Source of the DNA: an uncultured Pelagibacteraceae bacterium
GTDB taxonomy: Bacteria; Pseudomonadota; Alphaproteobacteria; Pelagibacterales; Pelagibacteraceae
DNA length: 54,006 nt
Direction: 5' to 3'
Assembly (NCBI GenBank): GCA_902559935.1
Contig: CACEJN010000002.1
Location: forward strand, 1 to 54,006
Shown here piece after piece: positions 42,403 through 52,159 of the stretch. The translations under genes and the position numbers were made by a program. Positions within the stretch are counted from its first letter, which is position 1, and every line of letters starts with the position of its first letter. Under the pieces are notes generated by a model. It did no database searches and had not been told where the DNA came from. It was given only the letters and a program-made list of their open reading frames with translations.

Positions 42403-43488
42403 ATGGAATTAATTAATAATTTTTCTGAGATATTTTTATCAGTATGGAATAAAGGAATTCTTGGTGTTGATATTTTTCAAATATTAATTGGTATTGGAAT
42501 ATTTTTATTATTTTTAATTTTTAGAGGTCTAATAAGCAAATTAGTTATTAAAAAATTAGAAATCATCTCGAAAAGAACAACGAATAAATTAGATGATACT
42601 TTCGTTCAATCACTTGTAGGACCAGCAAGATTTTTACCAATTGTATTAGGATTTTTTATTGCAAGTTACTATATGACTTTTTCAATAGAAGGAAGAGAAG
42701 TGGTAGATACAATTAATAGAACGTTGATCACTATTTTAATTTTTTGGATAATTCACCAAATCATAGAACCAATCTCATACATACTTAGTGGTTTAGATAA
42801 ATTATTAACAAGAGAACTTATTGGCTGGATAATTAAATCATTAAAAATTTTAATTTTTATTTTAGGTTTAGCGGCAGTTTTAGAATTGTGGGGAATTAAA
42901 ATAGGTCCAATCATTGCAGGTCTTGGACTGTTTGGTGTTGCTGTTGCGTTAGGTGCACAAGATTTATTTAAAAATCTAATTTCAGGAATTTTAGTATTAG
43001 TTGAAAAGAGATTTAAAATTGGAGACTGGATTGTGGTTGAGGGGATTATTGAAGGTATAGTAGAAAAGATTGGATTTAGATCAACAACGATTAGAAAGTT
43101 TGATAAGTCTCTTGCAATTATCCCAAATTTTCAGTTTGCAGAAAATGCAGTAGTTAACGTAAGTGAAACTTCTAATTGGTTGATTAGTTGGATTATCACA
43201 CTTCAATATGACACTACAGTAGATCAATTGAAAAAGATTAGAGATGAAATAGAAAATCACATTAACTCAAGTGAAGATTATAATACTTCAATTGGAGTTG
43301 CGGTAAGAGTTGATAAATTTTCTGATAGTTCGATAGATATGTATGTTAGGTGTTTTACAAAATCGGGAAGTTGGAATAATTGGCTAGATGTTAAAGAAAG
43401 GTTAGCAATTGCGATTAAAGAAATCGTTGAAAAAAATGGTGCTTCGTTTGCGTTCCCAAGTCAGTCGATTTACGTTGAGAAAAAATGA
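42403..43488 (+). CDS. MscS family mechanosensitive ion channel
   Basis: GLGLFGVAVALGAQDLFKNLISGILVLVEKRFKIGDWI. Confidence 0.93.
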   Translation: MELINNFSEIFLSVWNKGILGVDIFQILIGIGIFLLFLIFRGLISKLVIKKLEIISKRTTNKLDDTFVQSLVGPARFLPIVLGFFIASYYMTFSIEGREVVDTINRTLITILIFWIIHQIIEPISYILSGLDKLLTRELIGWIIKSLKILIFILGLAAVLELWGIKIGPIIAGLGLFGVAVALGAQDLFKNLISGILVLVEKRFKIGDWIVVEGIIEGIVEKIGFRSTTIRKFDKSLAIIPNFQFAENAVVNVSETSNWLISWIITLQYDTTVDQLKKIRDEIENHINSSEDYNTSIGVAVRVDKFSDSSIDMYVRCFTKSGSWNNWLDVKERLAIAIKEIVEKNGASFAFPSQSIYVEKK

Positions 43489-43775
43489 TAGCTATTTTTT
43501 ATTTAGTTTTACAAATTTTAAAATTGTATTCTTATGTAGTAATCACCAATGTTATTGTAAGTTGGCTAATTGCATTTAACGTTCTCAATACTCAAAATAG
43601 ATTTGTTTATGCAATTTTAGAGTTGAGTTACAAATTAACCGAACCTTTCTTGAATAAAATAAGACGTTTTTTGCCAAATTTAGGTTCACTAGATATTTCT
43701 CCAATCATTCTTCTTTTATTGATTTGGTTTATCGAAATGTGTATGAAGCTGTACATTGCACCAATGATTTTTTAG
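43485..43775 (+). CDS. YggT family protein
   Basis: YSYVVITNVIVSWLIAFNVLN...LTEPFLNKIRRFLPNLGSLDISPIILLLLIWFIE. Confidence 0.92.
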   Translation: MIAIFYLVLQILKLYSYVVITNVIVSWLIAFNVLNTQNRFVYAILELSYKLTEPFLNKIRRFLPNLGSLDISPIILLLLIWFIEMCMKLYIAPMIF

Positions 43776-43784
43776 AAAAGAAAT

Positions 43785-44630
43785 ATGATTTTAATTGATG
43801 GAAAAAAAGCAGCCGCAGAATTAAGAGCAGATTTAAAGGAAGAAGTCGCAGGGTTAAAATCAAAACATAATAAAGTACCAGGTTTAACAGTTATACTTAT
43901 TGGTGATTTAACACCTAGTCAGATTTATGTTAGAAACAAAGAGAAATCAGCAAATGAGGTAGGATTAAAATCTGAGGTTATTAAATATCCAGACTCAGTT
44001 GAAGAAAAGATGGTTCTAGAAAAAATAAAAGAGCTAAACTGTGATGAAACTGTTTCAGGAATTTTAGTTCAACTTCCTTTACCCAAGCATATTGATAAAC
44101 AGAAAGTTATTGAAGCTATTGATCCTTCAAAAGACGTGGATGGATTTCATCCAATGAATGTAGGCAATCTTTCATCTGGTTATGAAAGTTCAATACCTTG
44201 TACGCCACTTGGTTGTTATTTATTAATAAAAAAAATTGAACCTAATTTAAGTGGTAAAAAAGCTGTGATTGTGGGTAGATCAAATTTAAATGGTAAACCA
44301 ATGACACAACTTCTTTTAAAAGAAAATTGCACCGTAACCATAACTCATTCAAAAACTAAAGATTTAAAAGCTGAATGTTTAAAGGCAGATATAATTGTTG
44401 CAGCTGTGGGTATACCCGAACTTGTTAGAGGAGATTGGGTTAAGAAAGATGCTATTGTTATTGATGTTGGTATAAATAAAACTGACAACGGTATAGTTGG
44501 TGATGTTCATTTTGATGAAGTTTCAAAAAATGCAAAAGCACTTACACCAGTTCCAGGTGGAGTTGGACCAATGACTATTGCTTGTTTGCTTAAAAATACG
44601 ATCGACTGTTTCAAAAGATCGCAAATTTAA
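43785..44630 (+). CDS. folD: Methylenetetrahydrofolate dehydrogenase/cyclohydrolase
   Basis: VGLKSEVIKYPD, GILVQLPLPKHIDKQKVIEAIDPSKDVDGFHP, VPGGVGPMTIACLL. Confidence 0.98.
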   Translation: MILIDGKKAAAELRADLKEEVAGLKSKHNKVPGLTVILIGDLTPSQIYVRNKEKSANEVGLKSEVIKYPDSVEEKMVLEKIKELNCDETVSGILVQLPLPKHIDKQKVIEAIDPSKDVDGFHPMNVGNLSSGYESSIPCTPLGCYLLIKKIEPNLSGKKAVIVGRSNLNGKPMTQLLLKENCTVTITHSKTKDLKAECLKADIIVAAVGIPELVRGDWVKKDAIVIDVGINKTDNGIVGDVHFDEVSKNAKALTPVPGGVGPMTIACLLKNTIDCFKRSQI

Positions 44631-44668
44631 TAATTAAACCATAAGCTGTAATCTGTTAATTTATTAGG

Positions 44669-44872
44669 ATGAAAAAACCTAAGCGACCGTACAGATTTGG
44701 TATAATTTTTTTGCTTCTTACTGTTCCACCTATTGGAGCAACCCAGCTAGGTTGGTATTTGCATGACAAGCAAACTGGTTTTGATTATGGTATGATTGTA
44801 GGTACAGTATCAGTAATATACGCTGCATATTTAATGTATGAAAAAAACTGGCGTGAAGAAGATGAAGATTAA
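44669..44872 (+). CDS. Small membrane protein, unknown function
   Basis: 67-aa ORF, two hydrophobic segments. Confidence 0.6.
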   Translation: MKKPKRPYRFGIIFLLLTVPPIGATQLGWYLHDKQTGFDYGMIVGTVSVIYAAYLMYEKNWREEDED

Positions 44873-44875
44873 ATT

Positions 44876-45151
44876 ATGGAAAAAATAATTTTTTTTGGAT
44901 TGGTTATTCCTATTATGGCTTATGTTTTATACTTAGGTGGAATGGCAATTATGAATGGTTTTAAATCTAAAGAAGCTAATAGAGCTGAGAAAGAGGAAGC
45001 TGAAAATGAAAGTAGGGATACAAGCGAGACTTCTGCCGAACAAAGTAGCAATTTAAGTGATGAACTTAATAAATTGAATGATTTAAAAGAAAAAGGAATT
45101 ATTTCTCAAGAGGAATTTGAAAAGGCCAAAAACAAACTATTAAATAATTAA
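44876..45151 (+). CDS. SHOCT domain small membrane protein
   Basis: N-terminal TM, C-terminal LSDELNKLNDLKEKGIISQEEFEKAKNKLL. Confidence 0.8.
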   Translation: MEKIIFFGLVIPIMAYVLYLGGMAIMNGFKSKEANRAEKEEAENESRDTSETSAEQSSNLSDELNKLNDLKEKGIISQEEFEKAKNKLLNN

Positions 45152-45162
45152 ATAGTTTAATC

Positions 45163-46050
45163 ATGTTCAAGAGTTTTAAAAAAAAATTTGTTAAAGTAAA
45201 CAAGGGTAAAATATTTTGTCGATTTAAAGGAAACGGTCCTCCATTATTGCTACTTCACGGATATCCACAATCACATGTAATGTGGCACAAGACTGCACCT
45301 GAACTTAGTAAATATTTTACAGTAATAGTCGCCGATCTTAGGGGATATGGGGACAGTTTAGTTTTGCCTGGTGGAATTAATCATAAAAATTATTCTAAAA
45401 GAGAAATGGCAAAAGATATGGTTCAGTTGATGAGTAAATTAAATTTTAAAAAATTTTTTGTTGCTGGACATGATAGGGGTGGGAGAGTTGCACACAGAAT
45501 GGCAAGAGATTATAGGAATAAAATTATGGCTTTAAGTGTATTAGATATTTGTCCAACTCTTGATATGTACGAGCATACAGATATGAAATTTGCAAAAGGA
45601 TATTTTCATTGGTTTTATTTAATACAGCCTGCACCTTTACCTGAGAAAATGATAATGACAGATCCTAAAAGATGGCTACACAGTCGGTTTAATAGGTCAT
45701 CTAAACGTGCGATTGGAAAAGTTGAGGATGAGTATTTAAGAGCCTTTAAACAAAAAAAAAGAATTCATGCAACATGTGAGGATTATAGGGCTGCGGCTAC
45801 TATAGATTTAGATCATGACAAAAAAGACCGAAAAAAAAAATTAAACATTCCTATACAAGTTTTGTGGGGAAAAAAGGGAGTTGTTGGAACGCAATTTAAA
45901 ACAGTTAAAATTTGGCAAAAATACACAAACAAAAAAGTTTATGGAGCAGAAATTAATTCTGATCATTTCATTCCAGAGGAAAGTCCTAAACAAACGATTA
46001 ATCACTTAAAAAAATTTTTTTTAAAAAATGTTAAAAATAATTCCAAATAA
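45163..46050 (+). CDS. Alpha/beta hydrolase, haloacetate dehalogenase-like
   Basis: LLLLHGYPQSHVMWHKTAPELSKYFTVIVADLRGYGDS, GHDRGGRVAHRMARDY, FHWFYLIQPAPLPEKMI, CEDYRAAATIDLDHD, SDHFIPEESP. Confidence 0.85.
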   Translation: MFKSFKKKFVKVNKGKIFCRFKGNGPPLLLLHGYPQSHVMWHKTAPELSKYFTVIVADLRGYGDSLVLPGGINHKNYSKREMAKDMVQLMSKLNFKKFFVAGHDRGGRVAHRMARDYRNKIMALSVLDICPTLDMYEHTDMKFAKGYFHWFYLIQPAPLPEKMIMTDPKRWLHSRFNRSSKRAIGKVEDEYLRAFKQKKRIHATCEDYRAAATIDLDHDKKDRKKKLNIPIQVLWGKKGVVGTQFKTVKIWQKYTNKKVYGAEINSDHFIPEESPKQTINHLKKFFLKNVKNNSK

Positions 46051-46819
46051 AAAAAATATCGGAGCTGAAATAATTGGAAATTTAAAATATATTACGAATA
46101 AAGATATTTTAAACATTAAGAAAGCACTGAATAAATATGGAATGTTGTATTTTAAACAACAAGAATTAACTTCTAAACTTTATATACAGTTTGCGAAATA
46201 TTTTGGAAAATTAGCCAACTATCCAAGACTAAAAGGTTTAAATAAAAAATTTCCTCAAATTACTGAGGTGCAAAGAAAATCAACTGATAAAGGACCAAGT
46301 TTTGGTGAACAATTCCATACTGACTCAATTTATACAAAAAAGCCACCAAGATTTACAATGTTGTTTTCTAAACTTGTACCCAAAAAAGGAAAAGCTAATA
46401 CAGAATTTTGTTCTCAATATCTTGCTTATAAAGAATTACCAAATTCAATAAAAAGAAAATTTAAAAATATTAAAGCTAAATATTCCTCTGAGGGTCCAAT
46501 TTCGGTTACAACAAAAGAAAGAGTAAAAGAAAAAGGAAAAAAAATTAAAGAACTTAAATCTTCACATAAAATAATTAGAAAAATCAGCACAAATTATTCA
46601 ATTTATTGCAGCCCAGGACATTTTGTTGGTTTTAGTTCAAAGATAAAAGATCAAGAAAAGTTAAAAAAATTTTTATTTAATCATCAAATTAAGAAGAAGT
46701 TTCAGTTTTCATTGCCTTGGGAAAAAAATCAATTGGCTATATGGGATAACAGATCTATGCTTCATCAAGCAACACCTTTCAAAGGTAATAGAATAATGCA
46801 TAGAATAACAATTAAATAA
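46028..46819 (+). CDS. TauD/TfdA family dioxygenase
   Basis: FGEQFHTDSIYTKKPPRFTMLFSKLVP; distal LAIWDNRSMLHQATPF. Confidence 0.88.
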   Translation: MLKIIPNKKNIGAEIIGNLKYITNKDILNIKKALNKYGMLYFKQQELTSKLYIQFAKYFGKLANYPRLKGLNKKFPQITEVQRKSTDKGPSFGEQFHTDSIYTKKPPRFTMLFSKLVPKKGKANTEFCSQYLAYKELPNSIKRKFKNIKAKYSSEGPISVTTKERVKEKGKKIKELKSSHKIIRKISTNYSIYCSPGHFVGFSSKIKDQEKLKKFLFNHQIKKKFQFSLPWEKNQLAIWDNRSMLHQATPFKGNRIMHRITIK

Positions 46820-46822
46820 TTT

Positions 46823-47749
46823 ATGTTCACAATTTTTTTAGGACTTACTCCATTTATATTTATTACTTTTTTAGGGTTTGTATTTGGTAAGTTGAAAGTC
46901 TTAGACCTTAGTCACGCTAAAATTTTAAATCTTTTCTTGTTCTATATTGCAGTTCCGGCATTGATTATTAAGCTAATAGCACAAAATGAAATTGGACAAG
47001 TAGATTTCAAACAAATTTTCTCTTATTTAATTATGCAATCGATATGTGGAATTATCGCTTACTTAATTACTTCAAAATATTTTAAAAGATCTATCCCAGA
47101 GTCTATAATTTGGGCTTTAACAGTTGCATTATCAAACCATGTAACTTTGCTTTTGCCAATAACAGAAATTTATTTTCAACAAAATGTAATTACACAAGTT
47201 GCAAGTATTATATTAATGGATGGGATAATTTTATTATCTGTAATTGCTTTTTTTCTCGAATTATCTACAAAAAAAAATGTAAATTTATCTAATTTTATTA
47301 AAAATTTATTTTTAAACCCATTTATTCTTTCAATAATTATAGGTCTATTATTTTTATTATTAAATTTTAATATTGATCAAACACCGATTGAATACACTCT
47401 GTCTAAACTTGCGGCATGTGTTTCTCCAGTTGGATTGTTTGCAATTGGCATAACTCTTTCATTTTATACTAAAAATGTAATTAACAAATTATCTGTTTCT
47501 ATTTCAGTTTTAAAGTTAGTCATTTCCCCGATAATTTTATTGTTAATTGGATTAGTGTTTTTTAATGCAGGATTGCCAGCTGAAATACCAGGTGCTTTCT
47601 TTGTTAGTGTTGCACCTTGCGGAGTTACTTCTATAGTTTTATGTGCCGCTTATAATGTAAGTCCCGAAAATATAATTAAAGCAATTTTTGTCTCTACTAT
47701 TGTATCTATAGGGACTATATTTTTTGCAATTAAGTATTTAACTCTATAA
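46823..47749 (+). CDS. AEC (auxin efflux carrier) family transporter
   Basis: GFVFGKLKVLDLSHAKILNLFLFYIAVPALIIKLIAQ; about 10 TM helices. Confidence 0.88.
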   Translation: MFTIFLGLTPFIFITFLGFVFGKLKVLDLSHAKILNLFLFYIAVPALIIKLIAQNEIGQVDFKQIFSYLIMQSICGIIAYLITSKYFKRSIPESIIWALTVALSNHVTLLLPITEIYFQQNVITQVASIILMDGIILLSVIAFFLELSTKKNVNLSNFIKNLFLNPFILSIIIGLLFLLLNFNIDQTPIEYTLSKLAACVSPVGLFAIGITLSFYTKNVINKLSVSISVLKLVISPIILLLIGLVFFNAGLPAEIPGAFFVSVAPCGVTSIVLCAAYNVSPENIIKAIFVSTIVSIGTIFFAIKYLTL

Positions 47750-48727
47750 CAATTTATCTAGAGGACTAACTTCACCAATTTTAAAAATAATTGCATCTTC
47801 TTTTTTAAAACCATATTTTTCAGCACTATCTTTAAATCTAATTGGGGGTTCCATAATTGGCTCCAATGACAAAACAAATGTTCCCCAATGCATTCCTAAT
47901 ACTTTTTTACTTTTTAGGTCTTGTGCAACATTCAAGGCTTCTTCTGGTGTAGTATGATAAATTGTTTTATCAAACATTGGTTTGAAATTATAAGCTCCAA
48001 TATTAATCATTGTCAGATCTATAGGGCCATATTTTTCTCCTAGTTTTTTGTAGATTTCTCCATATCCAGTGTCACATGCGAATAAAATTTTTTTATTTTT
48101 ATATTCTATAAGAAAATTACCCCATAAAGTTTTATTAGTATCTGTTAAACTTCTCTTTGACCAATGAACTGCAGGAAGTAAATAAATTTTCAAATTCTCA
48201 TTTATAATTATTTGATCATACCAATCCATTTCATTTACATCTCTATATCCTTTAAAATATTTACCAAGATTTAGAGGCGTTAATACTTTTGCACTCTTAA
48301 AAGGAAAATTTCTAATTGTTGACATGTCCTGATGGTCGTAATGATTATGAGTGAGTAAAAATATATCTGTTTTAGGTATCTCGTTTAATTTTATTGCAGG
48401 ATTAGTAAATCTTTTTGGACCAAAGATTAGTGGTCCAGCGTTCTTTGAAAATACAGGATCTGTTATAATTGTAGTTCCACCTAATTTTATAAGATATGTC
48501 GCGTGACCTATCCAAGCGATATAATCATTATCTTTATATTTTTCTAAATCAGCTAATACTTTTTCTTTTTCAATAACGTGTTCTTTTGGATAAGATAAAT
48601 CAACTTTTTTTCTCAATTTACTGAAAGTTCTATAAGAAAATTTTCCTGACCTAGATATTATTACTGGAGATCCTTTTGGATTTCTGAAGGTGCCATCAGG
48701 TAAATGATGATAAGGTCTTTCTTTCAT
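47744..48727 (-). CDS. MBL-fold hydrolase, NAPE-PLD/UlaG-like
   Basis: WIGHATYLIKLGGTTIITDPVFSKNAGP, LLTHNHYDHQDMSTI, ACDTGYG, GMHWGTF. Confidence 0.9.
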   Translation of the reverse strand: MKERPYHHLPDGTFRNPKGSPVIISRSGKFSYRTFSKLRKKVDLSYPKEHVIEKEKVLADLEKYKDNDYIAWIGHATYLIKLGGTTIITDPVFSKNAGPLIFGPKRFTNPAIKLNEIPKTDIFLLTHNHYDHQDMSTIRNFPFKSAKVLTPLNLGKYFKGYRDVNEMDWYDQIIINENLKIYLLPAVHWSKRSLTDTNKTLWGNFLIEYKNKKILFACDTGYGEIYKKLGEKYGPIDLTMINIGAYNFKPMFDKTIYHTTPEEALNVAQDLKSKKVLGMHWGTFVLSLEPIMEPPIRFKDSAEKYGFKKEDAIIFKIGEVSPLDKLL

Positions 48728-48728
48728 A

Positions 48729-49823
48729 CTATTTTTTTTTCTCCATCAACCACAAGCTATTTCCTGCGAGAAAATATATTTTTCCATTAACAGGGTGAAC
48801 TTGTATGTCTCTTATTCTCCCAATTTTATCTTTGAAAATAATTGTTTCTTCAATATTAGACAAATTTTGAAAGTTTAATCTTCTCATTGATTTATCTTTT
48901 AATGAAGTAATCAGCGCTTCGCCGTTCCACTCTTTAAATTCATTTCCTTTATAAATAGTTATGGCACTTGCTGCTATTGAAGGTACCCAGTATTGGATTG
49001 CCTTAGTAAATCCTGGTTTCCATTTAGGTCCAATCTTTGAGCCTGAATAATTTGTTCCACCCCAACCTAAAATTTTCCAACCATAATTTTCACCCTTTTT
49101 AATCTCACCAAACCAATCACCACCTTTTGCACCATGGTTGCTTGCATAAATTTTTCCATCAAAAGAGGAATAGGTTAGGCCTTGAGGATTACGAATACCA
49201 ATTTGATAAATTTCTGGTAACCAATTTGATTTACCTTCAAACTTAGGGTTATCTTTTGGAATACTACCATCTAAATAAATTCTGATAATACTTCCAGGAT
49301 GGCTCGTCGGATCTTGAGCAATCATACCACCACCTCTTTCACCAGCAGAAGCAAAAAGATAATTGTCTTTTATAGCTAGTCTTGAACCGAAATGATAACC
49401 AGATTCTATTGGTGGTTCAGCTTGAAATATATTTTTGAAATCCAAATTTTTTTTATTTAATTTAGCCTTTGCAATTGAAGTACTTGTTTTCCAATCCCCT
49501 CTATTTTCTGAATAAGAAATCCATAAGTAATTATCTTGGTAAATAATATCTAATAAACCTCCTTGTCCGTGTACAAAATAATTTAAGTCATGTTCAACTT
49601 CATAAACTTCCTGAGAAATAATATTTACTATTTTTATTTTTCCAGTTTTTTCAGTGATAATAAGCTCTTCGTTACTTATAAAAGACGATCCCCATGGGTC
49701 ACTTAAATCTGCCAATTTTTTAAAAGTAAAATTTTCAGAAAAACTTTTCGATGAAAATATTAAAAAGAAAAATATCGATATAAAATATTTGACCACTTTA
49801 TGAAAGTTTAGATCTACCACCAT
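48729..49823 (-). CDS. Glucose/sorbosone dehydrogenase-like (PQQ-dependent type) beta-propeller protein
   Basis: Signal peptide; LADLSDPWGSSFISNEELIITEKTGKIKIV, GGLLDIIY, GIRNPQGLTYSSFDGKIYASNHGAKGGDWFGEIKKGENYGW. Confidence 0.9.
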   Translation of the reverse strand: MVVDLNFHKVVKYFISIFFFLIFSSKSFSENFTFKKLADLSDPWGSSFISNEELIITEKTGKIKIVNIISQEVYEVEHDLNYFVHGQGGLLDIIYQDNYLWISYSENRGDWKTSTSIAKAKLNKKNLDFKNIFQAEPPIESGYHFGSRLAIKDNYLFASAGERGGGMIAQDPTSHPGSIIRIYLDGSIPKDNPKFEGKSNWLPEIYQIGIRNPQGLTYSSFDGKIYASNHGAKGGDWFGEIKKGENYGWKILGWGGTNYSGSKIGPKWKPGFTKAIQYWVPSIAASAITIYKGNEFKEWNGEALITSLKDKSMRRLNFQNLSNIEETIIFKDKIGRIRDIQVHPVNGKIYFLAGNSLWLMEKKK

Positions 49824-50508
49824 CTACAGCAATTATTTGGCCTGTAACCCAAGAACTATCTTCTGTTAGTAAGAATTTAGCAAGAGCGGCAGAGTCTTTA
49901 CCTTCGCCTAATCTTTTAAGGGGGTGTGCTTTTGCAATACCTTCGGCTATAGCAGTATTTTTTAACATTGGTTCTGCTATTTTAGATTTTGTTAAACTTG
50001 GTGCCACACAATTTACTCTTATGTTTGGAGCAAATTCTGCTGCAAGAGAAACCGTCAATCCTTCAACAGCAGCTTTTGCTGAGGCTATGATTGCATGATT
50101 GGTAAAACCTCTTTGAGCAGCAACGGTTGAAAATAATACTATCGAACCTTTATTTTTTTTTAAACTTTCTTGATATCCTTTAATAGTTTCTACAGCAGAA
50201 TAAAGATTAAGTTTCATGCATTTCTGAAAGTCTTGTTCATTTACCATTCTTAAAGGTTTTAAATCAATTGAACCGACACAGTAAGCTAGGCCTTTAATTT
50301 CAGAAATATCTGATTTAACTTTTTCTATAAACCCATCCTCTAAAACATCTGCAACGGTATGTGAGCACCCAAGTTTTTCAGAGACAGAACTAAGTTCGCT
50401 TTCATTTCTTCCAACTAAATGAATATCGTTTCCAGAGTTTTTTAATTGTTCTGCTAAACTTGACCCAATAGAACCTGTCGCACCAAAAATTACATATTTT
50501 TCTGACAT
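49798..50508 (-). CDS. Short-chain dehydrogenase/reductase
   Basis: YVIFGATGSIGSSLAEQLKNSG, VNCVAPSLTKSKIA, ASSAWVTGQ-type ending SSWVTGQIIAVDGGRSKLS. Confidence 0.9.
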   Translation of the reverse strand: MSEKYVIFGATGSIGSSLAEQLKNSGNDIHLVGRNESELSSVSEKLGCSHTVADVLEDGFIEKVKSDISEIKGLAYCVGSIDLKPLRMVNEQDFQKCMKLNLYSAVETIKGYQESLKKNKGSIVLFSTVAAQRGFTNHAIIASAKAAVEGLTVSLAAEFAPNIRVNCVAPSLTKSKIAEPMLKNTAIAEGIAKAHPLKRLGEGKDSAALAKFLLTEDSSWVTGQIIAVDGGRSKLS

Positions 50509-50535
50509 AAAAAATTTTATTAGTTATATTTAACC

Positions 50536-52026
50536 ATGAAGTTATTTTTTATACTTGGTAATCAATTATTTCCAATAAAATACCTAGACCGCTTCAAAAA
50601 AGACCACCTATTTTTTATGGCTGAAGATAAGGGTTTATGCACTTATGAAAAGCATCATAAACAAAAAATTTTATTATTTTTATCTTCAATGCGTTCTTAT
50701 GCTGACGAGTTAAGAAAAAACAAATTTAAATTAGATTATTCTAAAATTGAAGACAAAGAATTTAATGATGATTATTTAAAAAAATTAAAAAAAATAATTA
50801 CACAAAAAAAAGTAAAAGAAATTTCAAGTTTTGAAGTAGAGGATAAATTTTTTGAAAAAAAAATTTCACAATTTTTAAAAAAAGAAAAAATACACTGGAA
50901 AATTGTTCAAACTCCTATGTTTTTAAATTCAAGAGCTGAATTTAAAAATTATTTATCAAAATCAAAAAAACCTTTTATGGCAACTTTCTATAAAGATGTT
51001 AGAAAAAAATCAGGGATATTGATGGGTTCAGATGGTAATCCAATCGGGGGGAAATGGAGCTTTGATGAAGATAATAGAAATAAATTACCAAAAAACATTT
51101 CAATTCCTAAATTTCCAAAAATAAATGAAACCAGTCATACAAAAAAACTAAAGCCTATTATTGAAAAGGAATTTAAAAATCACCCAGGGAGTACAAATAA
51201 TTTTTGGTTTGCAACTGAATACGAGGACGTTGTTAAACTTTTAAATTTTTTTATAAAAGAAAAATCTAATCTTTTTGGTGATTATGAGGATGCAGTTGAT
51301 CAAAAAGATAATATTCTATTTCATAGTGCATTAAGTCCTTATATAAATTTAGGTTTAATTACTCCTGAATTTATTATCCAAAAAATTTTAGATTTTCATA
51401 AAAAAAATAAAATTAGAATGAATTCTTTAGAGGGCTACATTCGCCAGGTGATTGGTTGGCGAGAATTTATGCGTGGAATTTATCAGTCCTATTCTGAAGA
51501 AATGGAAACTGGAAATTTTTTTAAACAAAATAGAAAAATGAAAAGTTCTTGGTATGATGGGACCACTGGTCTTCCACCTTTAGATTATGCAATTAAAAAT
51601 GCTGTTAATCATGGCTGGTCACATCACATTGAAAGGTTAATGATCTTATCCAACATAATGAACCTTTGTGAAATTAAGCCAACAATTGTTTACAAATGGT
51701 TCATGGAAATGTTTGTAGACTCTTCAGATTGGGTGATGGTTCCTAATGTTTATGGAATGGGATTATTTAGTGATGGAGGAATTTTTGCGACCAAACCTTA
51801 TATTTGTGGATCTGCATATTTTATGAAAATGATGGATTTTAAAAAAGGTGATTGGTGTAACATTATGGATGGTTTGTACTGGAGGTTCATCGATCGAAAT
51901 AGAAAATTTTTTTTAAAAAACCCTCGTCTTTCGATGATGGTAAGAATATTTGATAAAATGAAATCTGATAGAAAAAAATTAATTTTATCTGAAGCTGATA
52001 AATTTATTAAATTAAATACAATTTGA
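50536..52026 (+). CDS. Photolyase/cryptochrome-related (FeS-BCP/CryB-like) protein
   Basis: [67 protein letters not shown]. Confidence 0.88.
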   Translation: MKLFFILGNQLFPIKYLDRFKKDHLFFMAEDKGLCTYEKHHKQKILLFLSSMRSYADELRKNKFKLDYSKIEDKEFNDDYLKKLKKIITQKKVKEISSFEVEDKFFEKKISQFLKKEKIHWKIVQTPMFLNSRAEFKNYLSKSKKPFMATFYKDVRKKSGILMGSDGNPIGGKWSFDEDNRNKLPKNISIPKFPKINETSHTKKLKPIIEKEFKNHPGSTNNFWFATEYEDVVKLLNFFIKEKSNLFGDYEDAVDQKDNILFHSALSPYINLGLITPEFIIQKILDFHKKNKIRMNSLEGYIRQVIGWREFMRGIYQSYSEEMETGNFFKQNRKMKSSWYDGTTGLPPLDYAIKNAVNHGWSHHIERLMILSNIMNLCEIKPTIVYKWFMEMFVDSSDWVMVPNVYGMGLFSDGGIFATKPYICGSAYFMKMMDFKKGDWCNIMDGLYWRFIDRNRKFFLKNPRLSMMVRIFDKMKSDRKKLILSEADKFIKLNTI

Positions 52027-52154
52027 TGAAAAAAGAAAATTTACCAACAAAAATTTGTCCAGTTTGTAAAAGACCATTTACTTGGCGAAAAAAATGGAAG
52101 TTAAATTGGGATAGAGTAAAATATTGTTCCAAGAAGTGTTCTAAGCTAAGCTAA
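52026..52154 (+). CDS. DUF2256-like zinc-ribbon microprotein (42 aa), not in supplied ORF track
   Basis: Own translation [45 protein letters not shown] overlaps the photolyase stop (TGATG); CxxC...CxxxC. Confidence 0.88.
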   Translation: MKKENLPTKICPVCKRPFTWRKKWKLNWDRVKYCSKKCSKLS

Positions 52155-52159
52155 GCTTA

